Positions 22,459-32,600 of a DNA stretch of 64,000 bases are shown here, piece after piece (positions within the stretch are counted from its first letter, which is position 1; each line of letters begins with the position of its first letter). This stretch comes from Ottelia alismoides (taxonomy: Eukaryota; Streptophyta; Magnoliopsida; Alismatales; Hydrocharitaceae): the NCBI GenBank assembly GCA_037367405.1, contig JAZKJV010009775.1, forward strand, positions 1,079,631 to 1,143,630, written 5' to 3'. A program made the position numbers and the translations under genes. The notes beneath the pieces are model-generated. The model was given only the letters and a program-made list of their open reading frames with translations, had not been told where the DNA came from and made no database searches.

Positions 22459-22971
22459 CTCAGGTGGGCTAGGAGCTACTTTAAGTGACTTCAGCTATTA
22501 ATTTTGGTTGTGACTCTTTCGTCTGTTTGGCATCCACCATGCTCTGTTCTGCCTCCTCGTTCAATATTTTACAGAATGTTTTAATGATTTCCTCCTTGTT
22601 GCAGAAATCTTCAATAATCTGCTTAAGATCTTGAAGGTGCATCACCCCCACAAAAATCTCATTCAACGTGTCAGCAAGTACCTCCTCCTGATTGATAAGG
22701 GGATATTCAACTGCGGTCTCCGATCCCTCCTCGGGGCAAAGTTGTTGATGGATCTCATTGTCATCCAAAAATAGGTTGGTATTTTGAAATTTTTCCAGAA
22801 AGTCGCAATATTTAGAATAATCAATCATCCTTGCACATGTTGCTGATGTTCCTTCTGGCGGTCTTGCGTCAGACATGATCTCTATTTTGATTGTTTCACT
22901 ACCAACGCTGAAATTAATTTATCCACTCCCGTAATTCACCACTGCGTTCGATGTCCGCAGGAATGGTCGTC
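22459..22971 (-). pseudogene. G3 protease C-terminus and PR-RT linker
   Basis: Just inside the G4 insertion the minus strand reads RPFLRTSNAVVNYGSG, the end of the aspartic protease fold (ILGRPFL block). An acidic linker follows (ORF 22481-22876, MSDARPPEGTS..), rich in Glu, Asn and Asp, leading to RT. A stop follows YGSG. The rest of the protease lies at 40549 onward, on the other side of G4. Confidence 0.83.
22967..22971. other. Target-site duplication of G4, left copy
   Basis: TCGTC precedes the LTR; TCATC (40549-40553) follows the other LTR. They differ at one of five bases. Removing G4 and one copy restores the G3 protease reading I-I-L-G-R-P-F-L, which shows the true insertion point. 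Confidence 0.88.
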
Positions 22972-24307
22972 TGAAGAGCCTTGTACTACCCTTGTTAATT
23001 TAATCAAATTAATGATTTGAATTAATGTCGCGTCGTTCGTTGTAGCTAGGTAATATGGACTAATCAAAAACCACTTTTAATTAATGTTGAGATAATCACG
23101 AGCGGCTAATTTATTTTACTTGGGCAAGCTCAAGGTCGAACTCAAGGAGGCAGCTGTCTCCTTAGTAGATTTTAAGCAAATTTCAGAGGTCGGATTTTTA
23201 GAAGATATTTTTGGTATTTTCCAACAATTTTTATGCAATTAAACAAAAGATAATGCAATTTTCAGGCCAGTTTACAAGTTATATCGGAATAGTACTCAAA
23301 CTAAGTCCAAAAATTATGAAACTTGGCCAGAATGTGTAATGTAATGAAATTAAGCTAGCTAATTTCTTTGGATTTTTCTGACACTATATGAATTTACTGT
23401 GAATTAAATATGAATACAAGGGTGATTTTTACAAAATTATTTTAATAAATACCAAAACACACTATTTCTAGATATAAAAATTATCCTTGATAGATCTAAG
23501 TGTGACGAATCCAGGAAAATTGATAAAACTAAAATTCTATGTGAATTGGACCTATTAAAAATCAATAAAGGAAATCTCAATTTAATTTATTCTGGCCTCG
23601 AGATGCGTGCAAATGAGTTGTTTTTTGGGCAAAATGTAAATTAAATTATCCTAAGTCTAATGTGATTTTTTTGGTGATTTTTGGAAAAACAGAGAATTTA
23701 CTATGAATTGAAAGGCATAAATGGGCAAAATAATGAAAATTTCACCAATTTAATTATAATCAATTCAACTGATGTAACAAAAATAAGATAAGTTCACATA
23801 TGAAAGAGGACAAGTCAAGCTACACAATGCAATTTTGAAAACTGAAAAATGATGTCAAATGAGTACCCAAAAATGCGTGCAAAGATAGGTGCCTCATTGT
23901 AATTACAGAAAATAAATTGCTAAAAATTAAACATGCTGATAGGGACTCATACGCAATTACCTAGAATGCTGGAGACATGTATGCAAAATGCCCACAAAAC
24001 ACGTGCGCCTCACATGGTGCTCGTAGTAGGGATTGAAATATAATCTGTAAAACTTCTAGGGGCCTTAGTGCAATTTGCCCAGACCGCACATGAGAAATAC
24101 GTGAGGTCTTAGGCTCAGGAGACGTCGGAGGCTTGGATGGAGGCTCGGGGGTGCTGCAGGCTCGGACTTGGCTCGGTGGAGCTTCAAGGGCTCCGATCCT
24201 AATGGTCGGGGAGGAGGCTCGAAGGAGGCAACGTGGTGTACCTGGGACCGCTAGATCAAGTGGAGATCCAACGACTGTTGATGGCTGGCACATGAGGTGA
24301 TGCATCC

Positions 24308-25601
24308 CGTTGGATCAAAATCGATCCAACGTTATCTGGAGCTCGCTGGAGATGAAGGCGTGGACGATCTGCAATCGTTAGATCATGATCGATCTAATGA
24401 CATCTGGAGCTCGAGGGAAGCGATGACGTGTCATGATGCGGAGCGTGGGATCCTCCTGATTCGATGGCTGCGGGTTGATGTCGACGTGGCTTGCTCAGAA
24501 CTGTCCGATCAAGGGGATCAGACAACTACTATACTTCCTTCTCAAATGGTATACCGCCTCCTGCGGCGGAGGTGGGTGTGCTCCGGCGAAGCGTCCCTTG
24601 CCCAGCCTCCTCCTCTCATCGTCGGTGAAGGGTGCCGGAGATGCTGGTTCTGCTCGAAAGGTTTGTCGAGGCGTGGTGGAGCGTCCGAGGGTCTTAGCTG
24701 AATCTGGGGAGCCCTAGAAGTCGATGGCGATGAAGGTCGAAGGAGCTCCGGCGAGGCATCTATCCAATCAACGAGAGTTACCTGCAGAGTTAGCTCGAAT
24801 AGCCGAAGCACGCAAAGTGTTCGTGGGATGAAGGCGAATGCGGAGGGAGGCCTAAAGGGGCGTGATGATGCTCCAATGGTGATCCTCCGCCTTGGTGGTG
24901 GAGCTCTCGTCAGAGTGAAGTGTGAAGCATTGTTGAAGCAAATGGAATAGCACGCGAGGGTGCCAGCTCCGAGGCGGAGCTCGGAGGATGATCAGGTGAA
25001 GGTGAAGTTGATCTTGGGAGGCGAATAAATTACGAGAAAGACGAAGAAAAAGGAGAAGAAGATCGGAGGGAAGATGGAGGGTGCTACTTGAGAAATGGAG
25101 CTCGAGATTGAACTCCGGTCGTCGCTTGAAGGCCAGTAGTAGTTCCTGAGCTCGTGCAGCTCACGGGGGAAACTGCGGCATGGCGGGGTCGGCCGTGGAT
25201 CTTGCCGGAGAAGAAGCTCGGTCTTCGCTCAACGTCGCTTCGAATTGCTGTAACCAAAAGGAAGGTCGGAGCTAGGGGTTTCTCTCTGGAGTGGCGGATG
25301 GGTTCGATGGTCGTCTTAGGTGGAATATTTATAGGTGGAAGGTGACAGCGACAAGTGATGGAGGGCGAGGTTGATGGAGGTCGTGGGACGACGTGGGTGA
25401 AGTTCTTGGTGATTGAGGGGGTCGACGAGGATGAGGGAAGAGTGGCTTCAAAGTGGCGGTGTTAGAGGCCGGAGATGGTGGCTGGAGTGGTTCCTAAAAT
25501 AGGCAGGGGGCGGCTCGCGTGCAAGGTGGACGACATGGGGTGCGGGCCTTGCGGGAGGTAGAAGACAACATCTTAACCGTTGGATCGAGCGATCCAACGG
25601 T
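24308..25601. repeat. Repeated CGTTGGATC..GATCCAACG inverted motifs in G4 LTR
   Basis: Copies occur at about 24308-24331 (GTTGGATC and GATCCAAC around a short spacer), 24379-24402 (diverged) and 25576-25601 (11-bp arms ACCGTTGGATC, spacer GAGC). The 5' LTR carries related copies near 37966-37985, 38029-38052 and 39232-39257. Function unknown; they could be binding sites. Confidence 0.75.
25325..25334 (-). promoter_or_regulatory. TATA box, G4 3' LTR
   Basis: The minus strand reads CTATAAATAT, identical to 38981-38990 in the 5' LTR. The surrounding sequence (CACCTTCCAC before it) is also conserved in both. Confidence 0.7.
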
Positions 25602-26289
25602 CAGGAGAAGGGGGTGGGATGAGGGATAGGATTAGATCAGAGGGGCGAGATCGAAGGCACATGGCGCACCACGTGGCGGGTGGAGGATGCGGGGCTAACG
25701 TGCGGTCGGGATGAAGACTGGAGGACCTGATCGTAGGCTCTATGAGATGCTGTGTGGTGAGCTAGGACTTAGGCAGAGACGAATGATTGTAATGATGGTT
25801 GGGCATTCATCGAACGGTAAAGATCCAAAGCAAGATGAATGGCCAAGATTGGGAGCTTCTAGCGAAGATCGAAGGGCTCCTAGCGCGACACGTGTGATGC
25901 TGAGGGTGTGGCATTAGCGAACGACTGTGAGGGAGTTGGTGGGTTGATCATGCAGTGGTGGTGATCTGGATGATGAATGGTGGAGATGAAGATGTGAAGG
26001 CGAGATCGAATGGTGCAGACGTCACCACGTGGCACAAGGAGGGCGCGACGCTGGCGAGCGGCCTAGATTAGATCTTGCTTGATCGGGTGGCTGAGAAGCA
26101 CTGTGAAGATGGACGGCCCAGATCAGGAGAGAAGGGACGAGATTGGACGACAAGAAATGGAGGGCGGGCAGCGCACAAAGGAGCGGGCCGCATGGCGCAA
26201 TCAGAGGGTGCCACATGGCCTGCTCTGAATGGCTGAGAACGAATATGGATTTAGAGAGAGAAAGAGGCCGAATTTGGAAAAATTCAAAA

Positions 26290-26329
26290 CATGAAATTGT
26301 AGATCTTGATGAGATCTACAAGTTTCATG
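26290..26329. repeat. LTR palindrome around TTGTAGATCT (G4 copy)
   Basis: The left arm CATGAAATTGTAGATCT and the right arm AGATCTACAAGTTTCATG pair over 17-18 bases with a single-base bulge and a 5-base loop. The 5' LTR copy near 39950-39985 is more diverged. Confidence 0.8.
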
Positions 26330-26890
26330 TTGACCAAAAATGGAGATGAGGTCAAATAAGATACAAAAATACAAGGGAACAAATATACATGCATATAGTA
26401 CACAAAGGGGCCCAAAAACCCAAGTTTTGCATACGAGCTCCGATTTAAAAGAAATTGGTCTCATTTTGAAGGTCTCTGAAAGTGTATTAATCTAAAGGTG
26501 AGTAGACCTGGATTGGAATTTGTATGAGGTAGATATTTGCATTCTAAGGTCTGGGGTTTCCAACTTGGTTTGGAATTTTTATTGGGTATTTTTACAAGAT
26601 AACAACCGTGCCTCTCTTCCTTTTGTTATTAACTAGTAATATACACAATATAGGGAAGGTTTTATTGACTTTGGAGGGGGTATGAGATACAGATGACTAG
26701 GTAAATGTTGGTGAGTATTTTACAAGTGAATTAGGCTTCATATTTTAATGCAAATATGGATGCTAAAATGCATTTATTATGGATGCATGTATGAATGCAA
26801 TTTATGCAAGATAAAGGGAAATATGCTACTAAATACTCATGAACAAGTCTCTATTTTAAACTTTATGAGTGATGAATTACAGATTCATCA

Positions 26891-26909
26891 ACCCCCTATA
26901 CCTAAAACC
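26891..26909 (-). other. G4 polypurine tract
   Basis: The minus strand reads GGTTTTAGGTATAGGGGGT directly before the 3' LTR start TGATGAATC. It is a variant of AAGTATAGGGGG. Confidence 0.83.
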
Positions 26910-28797
26910 TTGCTCGTCCTCGAGCAACTAAAATGAAATGCAAGAGTGAAATGATTTTGGGTTCCATACCAAGGTCATGAACAAAAGTTGAAAATGGAGC
27001 TTGACTCGACATTTGGATTAATTGTGTAGTGGAACCTTATTGAGATCTGAACTTAAGACCTAACAGACTTCATGTTCCACAAGTCTTCTATTCAAGACTC
27101 CTCAACAGTCAGGGCAGAACAAATCCTCAAATGCAAATTTCTGATGACTATGATTCTTACTTATACTGTGTAAGTGAGATATAGCTCTCCACATCAGAAA
27201 TGGCTAAGAAGCAGCCTCCTCATACAAGGTAACTCTAATTCCTTGGTCCAATAACTCTTTCCCCGAGGAGCGGGGTATTCCCTTCTAAGTTCAAGTGCGA
27301 CAAACTCAAGAGGAGGGGGTGAAGAAAAGAATGGAAGGTAGCCAGTGTAGCTACTTATCTGGGGATGCCTGACCAGTGTAGCCAAGTCATCCAGCTGCAG
27401 ACTTCTTACTAATATACATACTCCGACAAGTATTTTATTTTCACTTTGACCTGTCTTATTTTTTTCTTTTTATTTCTTTTGTTTCTTCTTCCTTTTTTTG
27501 AACTATATACAAGGTGCAGCATGTACATCAGGAGTTTTTCCTCTTGATCCAGTAGAATGTCCCTCTTTTGAAGCATTATTGCAACCCACAGCGTCCCGTC
27601 TTTAGACATCAATACCGCCAGACTAGGTTGAGATGCACTACTCTCCCTAGAGAAGGACGGATGTTTTCACCCGTGTGCTACTCCAAGCCAAAGGATTCTA
27701 CCTCCTCACCACCTCATCAGTGAAGAGCTACGTGTATTGTGCTTGTCCAATTTAGGTTATTATCTAAAAGAAGCGTGCGTGTGCATGAGATATTCTACTT
27801 AGACTAATTAAGATGACATGTGAACATAGACTTGCGGACTCAAAGAATTAAATCGCTTGACCTGAGAAATCTTAACTCTAGTTCCTATAAGGTTCCTCTG
27901 AAATTAGGTGGATTAAGGTCTAATCAAGTCCCTCCTCAACATCTACAAATAACTTGGTTCATAACCCACTAGCTTTTCACTTTTCATATGCAAGATATGC
28001 ATATGAGATGTAGATGACATGCTCTGTGAATGAATGAAATGCAAGACTCTTTTTCTTTCTTTTCAGATGTGGAGATGATGTGCAAGAGTAAAATAAGAAT
28101 CCTTTGATTTTTTCCATTTTTTTCAAGAATTTGGTATACCTCCTATGTTACAAGAGTTTTATGAGTATTATACAAATTATACAAGTGTACTTTACAAAAA
28201 AAAATATCTAATTTTTACCCAGCCCGTAATTATTGCATAATATATACAAAAATACGCGAAAGTACGAGCCATAGGTAAAGTATATATGTAATATGTACAC
28301 ACCCCCCTATACTTAGCGTGTGTTATGTCCTCAGAGCATGAAAATCGAGGAAAAAGACATAGCTCGTGCTAAGCGTGAGAGAGCCAAAGGAGCAAAAATG
28401 TATAGAAGTCATCTTGCCCCCTATACTTAGGCTCTTGGCAAGCCTAAGTGTAGTAGAGGATAAAAAATGGGGAGGACGAGGTCAAGAGGGGAAGTGAATG
28501 AATATTTGTACAAGGCGGGCATCGGTCCCCCTTATACTTAGGCTCAGGTCAGCCTAAGTATAGGACCACAGTGGTATGAGGATCGATGGGATCTGGAGGA
28601 TGTACAGTAAACGGACTCAGGTGACTCCTCCCACTATAATTAGGATCTGATCATCCTAAGTATAGTTGTAGATTAAAATGTATGGAGTTGGGGTGAGTGA
28701 TTAGAGTCGTGGGAGGGAGGGGAAGAATGTACAGGAATGATGGATATATACAAGGTTCGCGGTCTGAATCTTTCCAGATGCTGATGATGGCTAGAGT
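26910..28797 (-). other. G4 3' untranslated region
   Basis: No ORF with domain content was found. The part nearest the PPT shares CTTGGTATGGAACCCAA (minus strand, 26957-26973) with the G6 3' UTR (62264-62280). An inverted block near 27085-27115 (TTGAGGAGTCTTGAA in sense) recalls blocks in G2, G3 and G6. The part nearest integrase holds four PPT-bearing stem-loops. No envelope-like gene was seen. Confidence 0.78.
28301..28666 (-). repeat. Array of four PPT-bearing stem-loops (G4)
   Basis: Stem-loops lie at about 28301-28374, 28419-28453, 28527-28564 and 28633-28666. The clearest has TATACTTAGGCT (28532-28543) pairing perfectly with AGCCTAAGTATA (28551-28562) around a 7-base loop. The plus strand begins with CCCCC before the left arm in the first three. 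In element sense, therefore, each 3' arm runs CCTAAGTATAGGGGG, the PPT word. The fourth has the ATCCTAAGTATAGT arm without the G run. The first is long and also pairs GTTATGTC with GACATAGC. Confidence 0.88.
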
Positions 28798-30119
28798 TCA
28801 CTGCTGCAAGGTCTCATGCGCGGCTCTATGTGTATCTGCTGAATCTATCTCGCGCATGAATACAATCTCCTCAACATGGACTAATTGTTCATTGGGTTCG
28901 ATGGAGTGCTCCAACAGTTGTCCATTTACTAGTAATGTCGGTGCATCGTCTGTGAGATCTGAGATCTCAACACATCTACTATCATGCACCGCATGGACAA
29001 TGAATGGGCCCGTTCACATGGATTCCAGCTTGCCTTGGAAAACTTTCAGCCTTGCATTAAACAACTATACCTTCTATCCAGGAATAAAAGTCTTTCGTCT
29101 GATATATCTATCGTGCCAACGCTTTACTTTGTCCTTGTACACCAAACTGTTGTCGTATGCTAGGTTTTTGACTTCCACAAGCTCATTCAGATCAATTTCT
29201 CTGTGTTTCTGCCCTAGGTGTGTGTTTAGTTGAACTTCTTGATTACCCATTCTGATTTGTGCACTAATTCTGTGGGCAAATGGAACGGCTTTCCGAATAC
29301 CATCCGGAATGGGGAGGTTCGTGACGGTGTCTTGTAAGTTGTCCTATAAGCCCACAGGACTTGATCCAAGATCTGAGACTAGTCCTTTCTGTCTGTGCGG
29401 ACAAGCTTCTGTAATATGGTTTTCACCTCCCTATTCTACACCTCCGCCATACCATTAGTCTGTGGGTGGTAAGGACTAGAGATACGGTGTTCGATGACGT
29501 AATCCTTCAAGAGCTTCTTTACATCTCGGTTTACAAAGTGGCGACCCCCATCTGATATCAACATTTTGGGGATCCTGAACCTAGAGATGATATGATATCT
29601 AATGAATTTACAGACAGTCTTGCTGTCTGTGGCTCGGTTTGGGATAGACTCCACCCACCTGGACAGATAATCTACCACAAGAAGTATGTAGTCGAATCCA
29701 TGGCTAACAGGGAATGGGCCCATGAAGTCGATGCCTAGGCGTCAAAGACATCACAAATGATGATATGATGCATCGGCATCTCATCCTTGGAACCAACGGT
29801 TCCTCTCATTCTCCAGCATACTGGGCACGACTTTGCAAAGGTGATGGCATCGCGAAACAGAGTCGGTCAGTATAAGCCACACTGCAGTACTTTCCATGCG
29901 GTCCTCTTCCTGGTGTGGTGTCCTCCTGCCTCCAGACTATGGCATAAATAAAGGACACTTTGGTATTCCTCCTGGGGAATACACCGTCTCCATACACAAT
30001 CTGGTTCTTCAAAGAAAAGGATCAGATCCTCCTAATGGTATGTGTAGAATCCGACTTCAGTCGGTCAATGTGGCTCTGGGGCCAATTTTGGGAACCTTCT
30101 TGGAGACAAGATAGTTCAT
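28798..30119 (-). pseudogene. G4 integrase (broken)
   Basis: The N-terminus MNYLVSKKVPK at 30119 is followed by a stop and by frame changes through the zinc-finger part (30012-29806). The core is open at 29723-29436: [20 protein letters not shown] with the first Asp just upstream, LISDGGRHFVN with the second Asp, and HPQTNGMAEV with the Glu. A TAG follows the Glu motif and another replaces Trp in DRKDW. The C-terminal domain (LKVFQGKLESMRTGPFIV) ends with TGA at 28798-28800. The plus-strand ORF 28697-29233 is its shadow. Confidence 0.87.
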
Positions 30120-30231
30120 GATATTAGCATACCATGGGAGTGAGTCGACAACAAAAATCGACTCGTGAGGGAAGGAGTCTCGATTCGGTGAATCCTCGGA
30201 AGCATTAAGATCTTCGAGACGGGTGAGATGA

Positions 30232-31887
30232 TCAGCTACTGCCTTCTATTCCAGGTTTATCACGAATGTCCAAGTCAAACTCCCGGATAAGTAGAATCCA
30301 CCTAAGAAGACACGCCTTCATGTCCTTTTCCATTAAATAACGTAGTGTTGTGTGGTCAGTGAACACAATTACCTTGGATCCAATTAAATGAGATCTGAAT
30401 TTGTCTAAGGCAAACACTACCGCAAGCATCTCCTTTTCCGTAACTGTATAGTTACGTTGAGCGGTATCAAGAACTTTGCTTGCGTAGAGTATTGCAAATG
30501 GGACGCCATCCCTCCTCTGTCCTAACACAGCCCCAACGGCAGAGTCTGATGCATCCATCATGATCTCAAAAGGGAGAGACCAGTTTGGGGCTAGTAGGAT
30601 TGGGGCATCCATGATCATTCCTTGTAATAGCTTAAAAGCCTCAAGACATTTGTGATCAACAATAAACTCCATGTCCTTGCCTAAAAGCTCAGTTAGTGGT
30701 CGGGCAATCTTAGAAAAATCCTTGATAGATTTCCGATAAAATCCGACATGCCCGAGGAACGACCGCAACTGTTTAACGTTGGTTGGTGGCTGGAGTCGTC
30801 TGGTCACATCCACCTTGCCAGGGTCAACCTCCATTCCTCTCTTGGAGATGACATGCCCCAACACAATGCCCTCCGTCACCATGAAGTGACATTTCTCCCA
30901 GGAGAGCACCAAAATTACCTCACAATATCTTTTGAGGACTCGGTCCAGATTCCTAAGGCAGGAATCAAAGGAATCGCCGTGAACCGAGAAGTCATCCATG
31001 AAGACTTTCAGGAATTCGCCGACCATTTCGGCGAATACATCAATCATGGACCTTTGAAAAGTACTGGGAGCATTGCATAACCCAAAGGGCATGCGCCTAA
31101 AAGCATAGGTACCAAAGGGGCATGTGAACGTGGTCTTTTTCTGGTCCTCCAGAGCTATGGCTACTTGATTGTAGCCAGAGAACCCGTCCAAGAAGCAGAA
31201 GAATTCTTTCCCCACTAATCTCTCCAGGATCTGATCAATGAATGGTAGGGGGAAATAATCCTTCTTCGTCGCAGCATTCAGGCGTCTGTAATCCACATAG
31301 ACACCCCATGACGTGGGTACTCGCATCATGATCTCCTCTCTGTCTTCGTTGGTGGTCGTCTGAATTCCCGACTTTTTCATGACAACATGGATCGGGGCCA
31401 CCCATTTGGAGTCGGAGATGGGATAAATAAAACCCACGTTGCACCATTTCTCTATCTCCTTCTTCACTACCTCTCGCAAATTTGGATTCAACCGATGTTG
31501 GAATTCACGAGAGGGTTTTGCTTCATTCTCCAAGTTGATATGGTGCGAACACAGAGCAGGATTTCTCCCGTGGAGATCGGAGATGCTCCAGCCTAATGCC
31601 TGGCGGGTTTTCTCCAAGATCTCTAGTAAGCGAGATTCCTGCTCCTCGGTCAATCGTGAACTGATGATGACCGGATACTTCTTCTTTTGTCCCGCAAGGA
31701 AGGCATATTTGAGTGTTGTGGGTAAGGGTTTGAGCTCAGGTAATGTGTGATCATCAAGAAAGTCTGTCTCAATCGAATATGGTTCAGTGTTGGTAGTGGT
31801 TGGATCTGTCCTTGAAATTGCTGCCACCAATTCATTCGGCTCTGGAGTCGGATCGTCAATGGTCTCCATGCAATCGGCAAAAGCCAC
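30232..31887 (-). CDS. G4 reverse transcriptase-RNase H, 551-codon open frame
   Basis: This is the longest open frame in the window. RT motifs in order: [12 protein letters not shown] (100-110), [15 protein letters not shown] (160-174), [15 protein letters not shown] (197-210), [10 protein letters not shown] with catalytic D234, FMDDF at 296-300 holding the two other Asps, and LSWEKCHFM (329-336). The connection contains [10 protein letters not shown]. RNase H has D445 in MMDASD, the EKEML Glu, and D511 in FTDHTT. After KPGIE a frameshift interrupts just before the AVADHL segment that follows in the next frame, so the ORF stops short of integrase. All catalytic residues are present. The frame lacks a protease before it and would not be translated independently in the element. 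Confidence 0.9.
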   Translation of the reverse strand: MAFADCMETIDDPTPEPNELVAAISRTDPTTTNTEPYSIETDFLDDHTLPELKPLPTTLKYAFLAGQKKKYPVIISSRLTEEQESRLLEILEKTRQALGWSISDLHGRNPALCSHHINLENEAKPSREFQHRLNPNLREVVKKEIEKWCNVGFIYPISDSKWVAPIHVVMKKSGIQTTTNEDREEIMMRVPTSWGVYVDYRRLNAATKKDYFPLPFIDQILERLVGKEFFCFLDGFSGYNQVAIALEDQKKTTFTCPFGTYAFRRMPFGLCNAPSTFQRSMIDVFAEMVGEFLKVFMDDFSVHGDSFDSCLRNLDRVLKRYCEVILVLSWEKCHFMVTEGIVLGHVISKRGMEVDPGKVDVTRRLQPPTNVKQLRSFLGHVGFYRKSIKDFSKIARPLTELLGKDMEFIVDHKCLEAFKLLQGMIMDAPILLAPNWSLPFEIMMDASDSAVGAVLGQRRDGVPFAILYASKVLDTAQRNYTVTEKEMLAVVFALDKFRSHLIGSKVIVFTDHTTLRYLMEKDMKACLLRWILLIREFDLDIRDKPGIEGSS

Positions 31888-32600
31888 GTTCGACTCATCA
31901 TCCTCATCTTCCGATTGTCCTAAAGAGGGAAGGGGCGACAGGCCCAGCTAGGCCTCTAAGTCATCGAAGATGTAGGGGGATGCAAATTCTGAGATGTACT
32001 CGTTTCTAAGGACCTCGCAAATAGACTCATGTACAAGATCTTCTCCAGAGGGAAGGGACTCATCGGTGCTGGTTGGGTTCTGTCCCCATGGCCCAACAGT
32101 GTCTATGTGAATGAAATCTGCTTCAGATGAAGAGTATTTGGTGTTGGATTCGGAATCCGGTTCTACCATCTGGTTTGCTTCATCTCAAGTTCCTCATCTC
32201 CTCCTGGAGTTTGGAACTGGATTTTCCCAATCTTATAATCAAACAAGGCCCCTGTGTTCTAAGGAAGGGCCTTCCTAATATGATATGGGAATCTATCCAA
32301 TTACGAGGGGTCTCCATATCAAGGATGGTAAAGTCCACCATGTACTCCTGACCCTCGACTTTGATGACAACGTTCCTCAATTCACATTGGGACCTCTTGG
32401 TTGATTTATCAACGAACTGAAGGAGGGCTCTAGATTTCCTAAGAGGTCCGAGATTAAGCTACTCATAGAGGGTTGTAGGCATTAAGTTTATTGATGAACC
32501 GTTGTCCAAGAGAGTGCGTGCAAACGCAGTGTCATCAACATGACTCACCACATAATGTGCACCCATGTCTCTTCATTTCCTTGGAAACACATTCTGTATT
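31888..32600 (-). pseudogene. G4 aspartic protease and linker (broken)
   Basis: On the minus strand TLLDNGSSINLMPTTLYE contains the active-site region; D-N-G-S stands where D-S/T-G-A/S is usual. A stop follows, then RKSRALLQFVDKSTKRSQ and FTILDMETP, IILGRPFLRT (the flap-to-C-terminal block). A linker with many acidic residues (31948-32169) joins it to RT. The protease would cut the Gag-Pol polyprotein during particle maturation. At least two stops are present. Confidence 0.82.

Larger units (their letters stand above)
22972..26890 (-). mobile_element. G4 3' LTR
   Basis: The plus-strand ends are TGAAGAGCC and ATTCATCA. It aligns throughout with 36629-40548. It contains an AT-rich part near the U5 end, a GC-rich middle (about 24100-26200) with repeated GGATC/GATCC palindromes and CACGTG words, a TATA box on the minus strand (25325-25334) and the GTTGTAGATCT palindrome (26290-26329). 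ORFs in the GC-rich part (for example 24297-24701) are not conserved in frame with the other LTR and are not called genes. Confidence 0.92.

Noticed and set aside
19780..22876. Functional pol gene on the minus strand of G3
   Set aside because: Catalytic Asp replaced in RNase H (His) and integrase (Asn), with many stops and frameshifts.
24297..24811. 134-codon and overlapping ORFs in the G4 3' LTR
   Set aside because: Not conserved as a frame in the 5' LTR (about 37950-38500) and without domain content.
28697..29233. 178-codon plus-strand ORF
   Set aside because: Antisense shadow of the G4 integrase C-terminal domain on the minus strand.
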